A stretch of DNA of 64,000 bases from Iodobacter sp025352645 (GCF_033446605.1 NZ_JAWQUO010000001.1:138569-202568); one strand, 5' to 3'. Positions 1 to 8,508 are shown, counted from the stretch's first letter. The notes: a model not told the origin generated them from the sequence alone. Translations and numbers: made by a program.

Positions 1-1
1 C

Positions 2-1732
2 ACGCTGTACCGCACCGAAGGCATTTTGCGTCAGTTGTCTTCCAAGCTAAAAACCACTTCAGTGCCTTGGTTCTCACCGCGTTATTTGGGCCATATGAAT
101 GCCGATACGCTGATGGTTTCCAATATCGCTTATGTGATGACCATGCTTTACAACCCAAACAATTGTGCGCATGAAGCGTCGCCTACGACTACTGAGCTTG
201 AGTTGGAAGCGGGCCGTGATCTGTGTGCGATGTTTGGTTACGACGTACAAAAATCATGGGGCCATATTACTTCTGGCGGTACGGTGGCTAATTACGAAGG
301 CGTTTGGGTTGCCCGCAATCTAAAATCCCTGCCTTTAGCTATTGCTCAGCATGCAAAAGCCAAAGATTTAGTGGCTGGCATGAGCGAAAAGCAATTGTTG
401 AATATGTCACCCACAGCGATTCTAGATTTATCTGATGAGCTAAAAAAACGTGGTCTGTTTGAAGAAGTGCGTGCGCTGACGGTACGTGGCGTGGGTGTGC
501 AACAAGGCCAATTGGGTAAATTCCTAGTGCCGATGTCTAAGCATTATTCATGGATGAAAGCCATGGATGTGCTGGGTATTGGTCAGGAGCATATTGTTCC
601 GCTGCCAGTGGATGAAAACTACCGCACTGACGTTGAAACAATGCGCGCCATTACCTTTAAATTGATCGAAGCAGGTACGCCTATCCTCGGTATGGTGGCC
701 GTAGTAGGTACCACCGAAGAAGGCTCGATCGATCATGTGGATGAAGTGATCAAGCTGCGCCGCGAATGTGAAGAAAAATACGGCGTGTCTTTTTATGTGC
801 ACGTAGATGCAGCCTACGGTGGTTATGTTCGCTCGATGTTCCTTGATGAAAACAGCAAATTCATGGAATACGATGCACTGATTGCCCGTTATCGCGCCGA
901 AGATATTATCCCTGAAGGCGTAACTTGGCCTAAGCGTGCGGTGTATGAAGGCTTTAAAGCCATGTCTGAAGCCGATTCAATTACGGTTGATCCGCACAAA
1001 GCTGGCTTTATTCAATACGCTGCCGGTGCGGTATGTATGAAAGACAAGCGCATTGTTGATCTGATCTCCTACCACGCGGCCTATGTATTTGAAGAAGCCG
1101 ACGATGCGGGTGAAGAACAAAATGTGGTGCTGGGCTCATCCATTATGGAAGGCTCTAAAGCCGGTGCAACTGCAGCAGCAGTATGGGCAGCGCATCGCTT
1201 AGTGCCACTGAATATTTCAGGTTATGGCAAGGTGATTGGCCGCGGGATTGTGACTGCAGATTGGTTTGCACAAAAGCTAGCTATGACAAAACCCATTGTG
1301 GTGGGCAATCGTCGCTTTGAATTGCGTCCGCTGATGCACCCAGATTTCCATATGGTGAACTTCACCTTTAAAGAAATCGGCAATCCAAGCTTAGAAGACC
1401 ATAACCGTCTGAATCAACGTATGTATGAAGTGTGCTCTTACTCATCGGGCCGCACTTATAGCAATGATTTCCTGACTTCATCCACCTCGCTGGCTTTTGA
1501 TGAATACGGCGATACACCGTGGATTTACGCAGAAAGCCGTGGCTTTAGCCGTAAAGAGTGGGATAAAACACGTAGCGTGTACATCTTGCGCTCTGCCGTG
1601 ATGACTCACTTCTTGCGTGATCCGCAAGGCTTTGAAGATTACTGGGCTAATCTGCGTGAAATCTTCGCAGAAAAACTAGGTCATATCATCGATATGGAAG
1701 CCAAAGAAGCAAACCAACTTAAGGCAGCTTAA
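2..1732 (+). CDS. tyrDC: Tyrosine decarboxylase, PLP-dependent (5' end outside window)
   Basis: Group II pyridoxal-phosphate decarboxylase of the bacterial tyrosine decarboxylase family, expected to convert tyrosine to tyramine and CO2 in the cytoplasm. The frame is open from base 2 and the family is about 620 residues long, so roughly the first 50-60 residues are missing; the TTG at 26 is an internal codon. The PLP-binding lysine is in TVDPHKAGF (Lys codon 998-1000), preceded by HVDAAYGGY and followed by EGSKAGATAA. The protein aligns from end to end with the Enterococcus enzyme as I remember it. A permease, tyrosyl-tRNA synthetase and pyridoxal kinase follow. The exact substrate (tyrosine, phenylalanine or DOPA) is inferred. 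Confidence 0.85.
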   Translation, partial: TLYRTEGILRQLSSKLKTTSVPWFSPRYLGHMNADTLMVSNIAYVMTMLYNPNNCAHEASPTTTELELEAGRDLCAMFGYDVQKSWGHITSGGTVANYEGVWVARNLKSLPLAIAQHAKAKDLVAGMSEKQLLNMSPTAILDLSDELKKRGLFEEVRALTVRGVGVQQGQLGKFLVPMSKHYSWMKAMDVLGIGQEHIVPLPVDENYRTDVETMRAITFKLIEAGTPILGMVAVVGTTEEGSIDHVDEVIKLRRECEEKYGVSFYVHVDAAYGGYVRSMFLDENSKFMEYDALIARYRAEDIIPEGVTWPKRAVYEGFKAMSEADSITVDPHKAGFIQYAAGAVCMKDKRIVDLISYHAAYVFEEADDAGEEQNVVLGSSIMEGSKAGATAAAVWAAHRLVPLNISGYGKVIGRGIVTADWFAQKLAMTKPIVVGNRRFELRPLMHPDFHMVNFTFKEIGNPSLEDHNRLNQRMYEVCSYSSGRTYSNDFLTSSTSLAFDEYGDTPWIYAESRGFSRKEWDKTRSVYILRSAVMTHFLRDPQGFEDYWANLREIFAEKLGHIIDMEAKEANQLKAA

Positions 1733-1746
1733 GTAAATCCCGCAAA

Positions 1747-1770
1747 AACCCGCCTCAGCCGAGGTGGGTT
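1747..1770 (+). terminator. Hairpin after tyrDC
   Basis: Ten-base-pair stem AACCCGCCTC/GAGGTGGGTT (one G-U pair) with loop AGCC, 15 bases after the stop codon. It is followed by a poor U-tract (TCGTT), so it may terminate only partly and allow some read-through into tyrP. Confidence 0.6.
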
Positions 1771-1859
1771 TCGTTGCCATCGAAGAGATCAATGTTTCTA
1801 TTCAAATTAATTATCAGATCAATCCGCCTATTTGTGCGCGATGATTGAAAGGCCTTGCT

Positions 1860-3092
1860 ATGTTCGCGATTAATTTCAAAGCGGTGGGCGCTACTTTGCT
1901 GATTTCCGGCACCATGCTGGGAGCAGGAATGCTGGCATTGCCACTGGTATCATCAGGAATGGGCTACACCTATGCCAGTTTGGCCTTGGTTTGTATCTGG
2001 CTACTGATGACTTATACCGCATTAATGTTGTTGGAAGTCTCGCTGGCCTTTCCTGAGGGCAGTGGTTTTGATGTAATGGCCCAAAGTTTGTTCGGCAACA
2101 AAGGTTTGTGGATTATCAATGCCTCTTTGTTACTGCTTTTATATGCGCTTTCTGGTGCGTATATCTCTGGTGCGGCCTCGTCTTATACCTCAAATATTAA
2201 GCAATATTTGGGAATCAATATCCCTTCCGCTGTGGTTGCAGCCATCTTTACCCTGCTGATCGGCTCAATTGTTTATATGAGTACCGGCGCAGTAGACCGC
2301 GTTAATCGCGTACTGTTTAGCTTGAATGTCTTTATCTTCTTTGCCATGGCAATCACTATTCAGCCCTATGTAAATCAAGGCAATTTAAATAATACCCAGG
2401 ATTCCAGTCGCTATATTTATGCGGCTTTTCCGGTGTTTATAACTGCCTTTGGCTTTCACGGCAGTATTCCTAGCATGGTGAAATATATTGGCCGCGATAA
2501 ACCACAAACGCTGCGCAATATTTTTATCCTTGGTGGGCTAATTCCACTCTTGGTCTACGGTATTTGGGAATATTGCAGCCTCGGCCTTGTGCCTAGAATG
2601 GGGGAGAATAGCTTTTTGACGCTGGCAGAAAATCAAGGCTCGGTGGGAATGTTCCTTGATTTCATCCATGCCAGTACTAGTAATCGTTGGATACCTAGCT
2701 TAATTAGTTTGTTTTCATCCATTGCCTTGTTTACCTCTTATCTTTGCGTCTCTTTAGGCCTGTTTGATTCAGTGGCGAGCAGCGTAGGTTGGAAAGACTC
2801 TAAGCATGATCGCTTGATTACCGCATTGGCCACTTATCTTCCACCGTTTGTATTTGCATGGATTTACCCAGAAGGCTTTGTATTAGCGCTGGGAGCTGCC
2901 GCGATTTTTTTATCCATACTGGCAATTTTATTCCCCGCACTGGCGCTGTATAAATTGCGCAGCCAAGCCACATACCGCACGGATTGGCGCGTCCCCGGCA
3001 ATACCTGCTCATTTTGTACCGTGACGACGATGGGGCTGTGCATCATTGTTTTTCAAATTATGAAAATGCAGAATTTATTACCGATTTGCTGA
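1860..3092 (+). CDS. tyrP: Aromatic amino acid permease, TyrP/HAAAP family
   Basis: Inner-membrane transporter of the hydroxy/aromatic amino acid permease family (TyrP, Mtr, AroP-like fold), 410 residues with about eleven hydrophobic segments. The family signature GTMLGAGMLALP lies at residues 17-28 in the first membrane segment. I chose ATG 1860 because GAAAGG lies 7-13 bases upstream; a TTG at 1845 gives a longer frame without support. Its place directly behind tyrosine decarboxylase suggests it imports tyrosine, or exchanges tyrosine for tyramine as in lactic acid bacteria. That exchange role is inferred, because the lactic acid bacterial antiporter belongs to a different (APC) family. Confidence 0.82.
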   Translation: MFAINFKAVGATLLISGTMLGAGMLALPLVSSGMGYTYASLALVCIWLLMTYTALMLLEVSLAFPEGSGFDVMAQSLFGNKGLWIINASLLLLLYALSGAYISGAASSYTSNIKQYLGINIPSAVVAAIFTLLIGSIVYMSTGAVDRVNRVLFSLNVFIFFAMAITIQPYVNQGNLNNTQDSSRYIYAAFPVFITAFGFHGSIPSMVKYIGRDKPQTLRNIFILGGLIPLLVYGIWEYCSLGLVPRMGENSFLTLAENQGSVGMFLDFIHASTSNRWIPSLISLFSSIALFTSYLCVSLGLFDSVASSVGWKDSKHDRLITALATYLPPFVFAWIYPEGFVLALGAAAIFLSILAILFPALALYKLRSQATYRTDWRVPGNTCSFCTVTTMGLCIIVFQIMKMQNLLPIC

Positions 3093-3126
3093 TCCCCGCT
3101 TACTTATTGTTTAGATGGAGCATGCT

Positions 3127-4404
3127 ATGAAAGAGTCAAATTTAATCAGCCAGCTACAAGAGCGTGGCTTGATCGCTCAGGTGACCGACGCCGAGGCCTT
3201 GGATGCTTTGCTCGCTCAAAAATCAATCACGCTGTACTGTGGTTTTGACCCAACGGCCGATAGCTTGCACCTTGGTCATTTGGTGCCTTTGCTGGCTTTA
3301 AAACGCTTTCAGATGGCGGGCCATCGCCCGCTGGCGCTGGTGGGCGGTGCCACCGGTATGATTGGCGATCCTAGCTTTAAAGCCACTGAGCGCTCGTTAA
3401 ACACCCCTGATGTGGTGGCGGGCTGGGTAGATAAAATTCGCAAGCAAGTCTCGCCCTTTCTAGATTTTGACTGTGGTGCCAATAGTGCCGCCATGGTGAA
3501 TAATAATGACTGGTTTGCAGGTATGGATGTGCTGAGCTTCTTGCGTGATATTGGTAAGCACTTTTCGGTGAATGCCATGATTAATAAAGAATCGGTAAAG
3601 CAAAGGCTGAATCGTGACGAAGTGGGTATCTCATTTACCGAGTTTGCCTACAGCTTGCTGCAAAGCTATGACTTTGCCGTGCTGAATAAAAGCCACGATT
3701 GCCAGCTGCAATTAGGTGGCTCGGATCAGTGGGGAAATATCACGGCGGGAATTGATCTGACGCGCCGCATGAATCAGCAGCAGGTGTTTGGTATTACCAT
3801 GCCGCTGATTACCAAATCGGATGGTACTAAATTTGGTAAGAGCGAAGGCAATGCCATCTGGCTTGATCCTAGCAAATGCTCGCCATACAAGTTTTACCAG
3901 TTCTGGTTGAGTACCACCGACGACGACGTATACCGCTTTATGAAATACTTTACCTTTATGTCTTTGGCTGAGATTGATGCGATTGAGGCGGCAGACCGCG
4001 CCAGTGGCAGCGCGCCACAGGCACAGCGTATTTTGGCGGAGCATGCCACCGAGCTGGTGCATGGTAAGGCGGCTTTGGAGGCGGCTAAGCGGATTAGCCA
4101 GAATCTATTTGCAGAAGATCAAAGTGCTTTAACCGAAGAAGATTTTCAGCAATTAGCACTAGATGGCGTTCATCATATCGAACTGGGTTACACAGAAACT
4201 AGCTTGGCTGATGCTTTGGTTGCCGCAGAGCTTGCTAGCTCAAAAACCCAAGCGCGTAGTTTTATTGAAAGCGATGCAGTGAGTATTAATGGCCAAAAGG
4301 TAAGCGATGTTGCTTACCATATGGGGGCGATCAACCATTGCTTTGGTAGTTATACCCTGCTGAGGCGTGGCAAAAAGAACCATTGCTTGATTGTTTGGAA
4401 GTAA
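3127..4404 (+). CDS. tyrS: Tyrosyl-tRNA synthetase
   Basis: Class I synthetase charging tRNA-Tyr; 425 residues, the usual length for the E. coli type. The HIGH-like motif is HLGH at residues 48-51, the KMSKS-like motif is KFGKS near residue 236, the substrate pocket text GGSDQWGNI is present, and a C-terminal S4-like RNA-binding domain ends LLRRGKKNHCLIVWK. Start ATG 3127 has GGAG six bases upstream; ATG 3115 overlaps that Shine-Dalgarno and is less likely. It sits 34 bases after tyrP and before pdxY. Whether it is the only tyrS in the genome or a second, tyrosine-responsive copy as in enterococcal tdc operons cannot be told from this window. Confidence 0.95.
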   Translation: MKESNLISQLQERGLIAQVTDAEALDALLAQKSITLYCGFDPTADSLHLGHLVPLLALKRFQMAGHRPLALVGGATGMIGDPSFKATERSLNTPDVVAGWVDKIRKQVSPFLDFDCGANSAAMVNNNDWFAGMDVLSFLRDIGKHFSVNAMINKESVKQRLNRDEVGISFTEFAYSLLQSYDFAVLNKSHDCQLQLGGSDQWGNITAGIDLTRRMNQQQVFGITMPLITKSDGTKFGKSEGNAIWLDPSKCSPYKFYQFWLSTTDDDVYRFMKYFTFMSLAEIDAIEAADRASGSAPQAQRILAEHATELVHGKAALEAAKRISQNLFAEDQSALTEEDFQQLALDGVHHIELGYTETSLADALVAAELASSKTQARSFIESDAVSINGQKVSDVAYHMGAINHCFGSYTLLRRGKKNHCLIVWK

Positions 4405-4434
4405 TTGTTTTACTGATCAATAGTCAGTAAATTG

Positions 4435-4481
4435 AATCACCATTCTGTATGGCTTTGCCTTGCTAGGATGGTGATTTTTTT
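4435..4481 (+). terminator. Rho-independent terminator after tyrS
   Basis: Inverted repeat AATCACCATTC (4435-4445) and GGATGGTGATT (4466-4476) around a 20-base loop, followed by a run of Ts. It separates tyrS from pdxY, so pdxY may have its own promoter or rely on read-through. Confidence 0.7.
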
Positions 4482-4534
4482 ATGTGTTTTTATGCCGCAA
4501 CTTTTACGTGCATTGCACTATTTTTGGATCTCTT

Positions 4535-5389
4535 ATGAATATTCTTTCTATTCAATCGCATGTGGTGTTTGGCCATGCTGGCAATAGTGCGGCAGTGTTT
4601 CCAATGCAATGTATGGGGGCAAATGTTTGGCCGCTCCATACAGTACAGTTTTCTAACCATACCCAATATGGTCACTGGGCAGGAATGGTGATGCCAGAGG
4701 CGCAGATTAGCGAATTAGTGGCAGGTATTGCTAAGACTGGGCAGTTGGCAGAATGCAATGCGCTGTTGTCTGGATATATTGGTAGTGCGGGGCAGGGCGA
4801 TCATATTCTTAAAGCATTACAACTTGTTAGAGAAGCTAATCCTTTAGCGATTTATCATTGTGATCCCGTGATGGGCCACCCGCTAAAAGGCTGCATTGTA
4901 GCGCCTGGTGTGGCCGAGTTTTTAATTGAACGGGCTATTCCGCAAGCCAATATTGTATCGCCCAATCAATTAGAATTAGAAATGATCGTTGGCAGAAAGC
5001 TGTACAGTTTGGTGGAAATTGTTGCGGCTTGTCATGAGCTGCTGGCAAAAGGGCCGCAAACAATTCTGATCAAACATCTGCATTACCAAGACAAAAAACC
5101 AAGCGATTTTGAAATGCTGGCACTCACCGCTGATGAGGCCTGGCTGATTCGCCGGCCTATTCTAGAATTTGATAAAGAGCCAGTTGGAGTGGGGGATATG
5201 ACTTCGGCGATATTCTTGGCCAGCCTACTCACGGGTAAGCCTATTGTGGAGGCGCTGGAGCACACCACCGCCGCGGTGTACGGCGCTTTACTTGAGACGG
5301 CAAGGCAATTACGTTATGAGCTGGCTGTGGTGGCGGCTAAGCAGGAATATACCTGCCCATCGCAACTGCTATCTGCCTTTAGGCTTTAA
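4535..5389 (+). CDS. pdxY: Pyridoxal kinase PdxY
   Basis: Ribokinase-fold kinase phosphorylating pyridoxal to PLP in the salvage pathway; 284 residues, close to E. coli PdxY (287). The opening MNILSIQSHVVFGHAGNS, the NHTQYG segment, the CDPVMGH segment and the GVGDMTSA anion-hole/catalytic Asp motif near the C-terminus are all present. ATG 4535 was chosen because it matches the family N-terminus; upstream in-frame codons add unrelated residues. tyrS-pdxY adjacency is also found in enterobacteria. Here the neighbour encodes a PLP enzyme, so cofactor supply is a plausible link (inference). The end overlaps the convergent regulator gene by 11 bases. Confidence 0.93.
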   Translation: MNILSIQSHVVFGHAGNSAAVFPMQCMGANVWPLHTVQFSNHTQYGHWAGMVMPEAQISELVAGIAKTGQLAECNALLSGYIGSAGQGDHILKALQLVREANPLAIYHCDPVMGHPLKGCIVAPGVAEFLIERAIPQANIVSPNQLELEMIVGRKLYSLVEIVAACHELLAKGPQTILIKHLHYQDKKPSDFEMLALTADEAWLIRRPILEFDKEPVGVGDMTSAIFLASLLTGKPIVEALEHTTAAVYGALLETARQLRYELAVVAAKQEYTCPSQLLSAFRL

Positions 5390-6101
5390 GTGTTCGGTGG
5401 AGTTTTACTCTTTCGGAAAAGTTTTCTGGGCTTAACGATTCGGCCAGATCAATCACGTGCTGGTAATGCTCTTCAATTCGTTGTAGTGATAATTGAAGAT
5501 CTCTTGCCAGCACGGCATCCATAATAACTTTGTGTTCACCATGGTCGTGATAGCGGGTCACTTGATCTAAGTCACCATTAAGCCAAATATGCCGATAGCG
5601 CTCTAATTGGTTATAAATACTCTCTAGGGTGGAAAGCATCATTGGCGAGTTGCAGGCCTGAATCAGCGCAATATGAAAAGCAATATGGCGCTCGCCCCAT
5701 TCTTCGTAATCTACATCCGGCTGATCGAGTTGAATACGCTCCATGCGATGAAACGCTGTAATAATACTTAGCTCCCACTCCTCATCGCCGCGCTGCATGG
5801 CTTTTTCTAAAGCAATGCCTGCAATGGCTCGTCTGGTTGTCAGAATATCGCGTAATTCATCTAAAGAAATAGGCGCAACCCTAAAGCCTTTTTGTGGCTC
5901 CATAACCACAAAATGTTGCCAAACCAATTGCACTAAAGCTTCGCGAATTGGCGTGCCGCCTACTTGATAGTACTGCTTTAATTCATTCATTTGCAGTTTA
6001 TCACCGGGCAAAAAACGGCCTAGTAAAATGTCACGGCGAATCGCCTTAACCATTTGATCAGAAAGAGTAGTGCTGCTTGGGATTGTTTTTATTTTATTCA
6101 C
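5379..6101 (-). CDS. GntR-family transcriptional regulator (FadR/FCD subfamily)
   Basis: A 240-residue repressor-type protein: N-terminal winged helix-turn-helix (about residues 10-75, with GGTPIREALVQLV as recognition helix) and a C-terminal all-alpha FCD ligand domain with metal-ligand-like histidines (HIAFHIAL and HDHGEHKVI). The overall text resembles E. coli CsiR/GlaR as remembered, but the ligand is not readable from sequence. It is convergent with pdxY and reads away from the tRNA genes. A role in controlling the neighbouring tyrosine module is possible but unproven, since it is not divergent from it. Confidence 0.85.
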   Translation of the reverse strand: MNKIKTIPSSTTLSDQMVKAIRRDILLGRFLPGDKLQMNELKQYYQVGGTPIREALVQLVWQHFVVMEPQKGFRVAPISLDELRDILTTRRAIAGIALEKAMQRGDEEWELSIITAFHRMERIQLDQPDVDYEEWGERHIAFHIALIQACNSPMMLSTLESIYNQLERYRHIWLNGDLDQVTRYHDHGEHKVIMDAVLARDLQLSLQRIEEHYQHVIDLAESLSPENFSERVKLHRTLKA

Positions 6102-6236
6102 GGAGCCGCTCTAATTCGCTGTGCAATTAAATAATTATTGCAAGAAGCAAACATCATAGCGCAATCATGGGGGAGGCCACATGCAATAACCACAAAAAAA
6201 TCAGGGGAACTATTGATTCGTGGTTTGGCACAAATG

Positions 6237-6265
6237 AAAAACGGCCCCATTTTATTGGAGCCGTT
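6237..6265 (-). terminator. Terminator of the tRNA-Phe pair
   Basis: On the minus strand AACGGCTCC pairs with GGGGCCGTT (one wobble) and is followed by a T-run (plus-strand As at 6237-6241). It lies ten bases beyond the downstream tRNA-Phe. Confidence 0.75.
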
Positions 6266-6275
6266 CTTTTTATAC

Positions 6276-6351
6276 TGGTGGCCCGTCTCGGAATCGAACC
6301 AAGGACACGCGGATTTTCAATCCGCTGCTCTACCAACTGAGCTAACGGGCC
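6276..6351 (-). tRNA. tRNA-Phe (GAA), second copy of the pair
   Basis: 76-nt cloverleaf including encoded CCA. On the minus strand the acceptor is GGCCCGT...ACGGGCC with A discriminator; the anticodon loop TTGAAAA gives GAA; the T-loop TTCGATT is present. Identical to the neighbouring copy except for one compensated acceptor pair. Confidence 0.97.
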
Positions 6352-6405
6352 GCATAAAGCGGTTTAAAGCCAGTCAGATTAACAACATCTAACCTTATAA
6401 AAACT

Positions 6406-6481
6406 TGGTGGCCTGTCTCGGAATCGAACCAAGGACACGCGGATTTTCAATCCGCTGCTCTACCAACTGAGCTAACAGGCC
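6406..6481 (-). tRNA. tRNA-Phe (GAA), first copy of the pair
   Basis: 76-nt cloverleaf with encoded CCA and anticodon GAA. Its acceptor stem reads GGCCTGT...ACAGGCC, so the fifth pair is T-A where the other copy has C-G. It is promoter-proximal, 54 bases upstream of its twin. Confidence 0.97.
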
Positions 6482-6495
6482 GCTGAGAGGTCGCT

Positions 6496-6524
6496 ATTAA
6501 AGCCCATTTGCTTCGACCCGTCAA
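6496..6524 (-). promoter_or_regulatory. Sigma-70 promoter for the tRNA-Phe pair
   Basis: Minus strand: -35 TTGACG (6524-6519), 17-base spacer, -10 TTTAAT (6501-6496), followed by GACC-rich sequence shortly before the first tRNA. Each hexamer matches five of six consensus bases. Confidence 0.7.
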
Positions 6525-6889
6525 CCCTTATTCTGATTTTTAGTGAAAAAAGCGGATATTTTTATATTTCGCTATATAGGATTAGTGGGACAATAAATAC
6601 ACATTAAAAAGGGCTGCAGTAGCGGTTTTATGGGGGCGCCATTCAAAATGTCTCAATAAAACGTAGGCTATGAAGTGCTCTTGTTTCTTCGTGCTGAATC
6701 GCTGAGCATGCTTTTACGCGGCTTATGCGTGTAGCGATGTGCTTAGCAAGGAAATACGCTTAAATTGATTTTTTTTTTAAACATTGTGAGAATACGCTTA
6801 GCTTATGTTTATTAATGAATTAATAAATAGCTGCAAGCATTTTTAAGGATGAATGACGTACATTATGCAAAATAATCGCCGGATCCTGC
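6525..6889. other. Gene-free spacer between divergent tRNA operons
   Basis: About 365 bases between the promoter of the tRNA-Phe pair and that of the tRNA-Tyr/tufB operon. No frame here has a start with Shine-Dalgarno and family-like protein. An AT-rich tract (T10 near 6771) lies upstream of the plus-strand promoter. I see no repeat or RNA gene. Confidence 0.6.
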
Positions 6890-6918
6890 TTGACGTAGGC
6901 CAGATCCTTATCTAGAAT
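6890..6918 (+). promoter_or_regulatory. Promoter of the tRNA-Tyr/Gly/Thr-tufB operon
   Basis: -35 TTGACG (6890-6895), exactly 17 bases, -10 TAGAAT (6913-6918), then GCGC as a GC-rich discriminator typical of stringently controlled stable-RNA promoters. The tRNA-Tyr begins 17 bases downstream. Confidence 0.75.
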
Positions 6919-6934
6919 GCGCTTCTCTTGTAGA

Positions 6935-7020
6935 GGGGGGGTTACCCCAGCGGTCAACGGGTCCGGACTGTAAATCCGGCGGCTTAGCCTTCGAAGGTTC
7001 GAATCCTTCCCCCCCCACCA
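6935..7020 (+). tRNA. tRNA-Tyr (GTA)
   Basis: 86-nt class II tRNA with long variable arm; acceptor of seven Gs paired with seven Cs, A discriminator, encoded CCA. The anticodon loop CTGTAAA gives GTA. First in the tRNA-tufB operon, an arrangement known from E. coli. Confidence 0.97.
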
Positions 7021-7078
7021 AATAAAGTAATGCGTAGTGAAGAGTCTGCGTAACTGGTTGTATAGCTGTAATTAAAAT

Positions 7079-7152
7079 GCGGGTGTAGCTCAATGGTAGA
7101 GCAGAAGCCTTCCAAGCTTACGACGAGGGTTCGATTCCCTTCACCCGCTCCA
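7079..7152 (+). tRNA. tRNA-Gly (TCC)
   Basis: 74-nt cloverleaf including CCA; acceptor GCGGGTG...CACCCGC, T discriminator; anticodon loop CTTCCAA gives TCC; T-loop TTCGATT. Confidence 0.97.
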
Positions 7153-7166
7153 AAAAAGATTAGCGT

Positions 7167-7241
<75 letters not shown>

Positions 7242-7282
7242 ATCGCTTGGTATATTTTCAAGTTCTCGAGATAGGAAATATC

Positions 7283-8473
7283 ATGGCAAAAGAAAAATTT
7301 ACGCGCACGAAGCCACACGTAAACGTCGGTACAATTGGTCACGTTGATCATGGTAAGACTACGCTGACTGCTGCGATTTCGACTATTTTGTCGAAAAAAT
7401 TTGGTGGTGAGGCGAAAGACTATTCGCAGATCGATAGTGCGCCTGAAGAAAAGGCTCGCGGTATTACCATTAATACCTCGCACGTTGAATACGAAACAGA
7501 AACTCGCCACTACGCACACGTTGATTGTCCAGGTCACGCGGATTACATCAAAAACATGATTACCGGTGCTGCGCAAATGGATGGCGCGATTCTGGTTTGT
7601 TCTGCTGCTGATGGTCCAATGCCGCAAACGCGTGAGCATATCTTGTTGGCTCGTCAGGTTGGTGTTCCATACATCATTGTTTACCTGAATAAAGCTGACT
7701 TGGTTGATGATGCAGAATTGCTTGAATTAGTAGACATGGAAGTTCGTGAGCTACTAAGTAAATATGATTTCCCGGGTGACGATACGCCGATTATTGTTGG
7801 CTCTGCTCGTATGGCGCTGGAAGGTGATCAGTCTGAGCACGGCGAGCCTTCAATTTTCCGTCTTGCAGATGCTTTAGATTCGTATATTCCGTTGCCAGAG
7901 CGTGCTGTTGATGGTGCTTTCTTGATGCCGGTTGAAGACGTGTTCTCGATATCGGGTCGTGGTACTGTAGTAACTGGTCGTGTAGAGCGCGGTGTTGTTA
8001 AGGTTGGTGAAGAGATTGAGATTGTTGGTATTGTGCCAACAGTTAAGACGACTTGTACTGGTGTTGAAATGTTCCGTAAGTTGCTTGATCAAGGTCAAGC
8101 TGGCGATAATATCGGTGCATTGCTGCGTGGTACTAAGCGTGAAGATGTTCAGCGTGGTCAGGTTCTGGCTAAGCCAGGTTCGATCACTCCGCACACGAAG
8201 TTTGAAGGTTCGGTGTACGTATTGTCGAAAGATGAGGGTGGTCGTCACACTCCATTCTTTAATGGCTACCGTCCGCAGTTCTTTTTCCGTACTACAGACG
8301 TAACGGGTTCAGTTGATTTGCCAGAAGGTACAGAAATGGTAATGCCTGGTGATAATGTTGAAGTTACCGTTAGTCTGATTGCTCCAGTTGCCATGGAGCA
8401 GGGTCTGCGCTTTGCGATTCGTGAGGGTGGCCGTACGGTTGGTGCTGGTGTTGTTGCAAAAGTTATTGAATAA
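7283..8473 (+). CDS. tufB: Elongation factor Tu, copy B
   Basis: GTPase delivering aminoacyl-tRNA to the ribosome; 396 residues. G1 GHVDHGKTT, switch II DCPGHADY and G4 NKAD are intact. Start ATG 7283 follows AGGA. It differs from the second copy (24191-25381) at eight residues: Thr7, Thr9, a Val in ERGVVK, Val-Pro in GIVPTV, Ser in TVSLIA, and C-terminal Ile-Glu. The two genes also differ at many synonymous positions, so they have not been fully homogenised. Confidence 0.97.
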   Translation: MAKEKFTRTKPHVNVGTIGHVDHGKTTLTAAISTILSKKFGGEAKDYSQIDSAPEEKARGITINTSHVEYETETRHYAHVDCPGHADYIKNMITGAAQMDGAILVCSAADGPMPQTREHILLARQVGVPYIIVYLNKADLVDDAELLELVDMEVRELLSKYDFPGDDTPIIVGSARMALEGDQSEHGEPSIFRLADALDSYIPLPERAVDGAFLMPVEDVFSISGRGTVVTGRVERGVVKVGEEIEIVGIVPTVKTTCTGVEMFRKLLDQGQAGDNIGALLRGTKREDVQRGQVLAKPGSITPHTKFEGSVYVLSKDEGGRHTPFFNGYRPQFFFRTTDVTGSVDLPEGTEMVMPGDNVEVTVSLIAPVAMEQGLRFAIREGGRTVGAGVVAKVIE

Positions 8474-8479
8474 AAGAGG

Positions 8480-8508
8480 TTTACAAAAGAGGGTTGAATT
8501 GTTATAGT
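8480..8508 (+). promoter_or_regulatory. Promoter for tRNA-Trp-secE-nusG
   Basis: -35 TTTACA (8480-8485), 17-base spacer, -10 TATAGT (8503-8508), with CCCTCCC downstream. It starts seven bases after the tufB stop and ends 13 bases before tRNA-Trp. Confidence 0.65.

Noticed and set aside
3093..3126. T-box or riboswitch before tyrS
   Set aside because: Only 34 bases separate tyrP and tyrS, with no room for a specifier stem or antiterminator.
6138..6392. 84-codon frame across the tRNA-Phe gene
   Set aside because: It runs through a tRNA on the opposite strand and its protein is partly translated tRNA sequence; no gene is supported.
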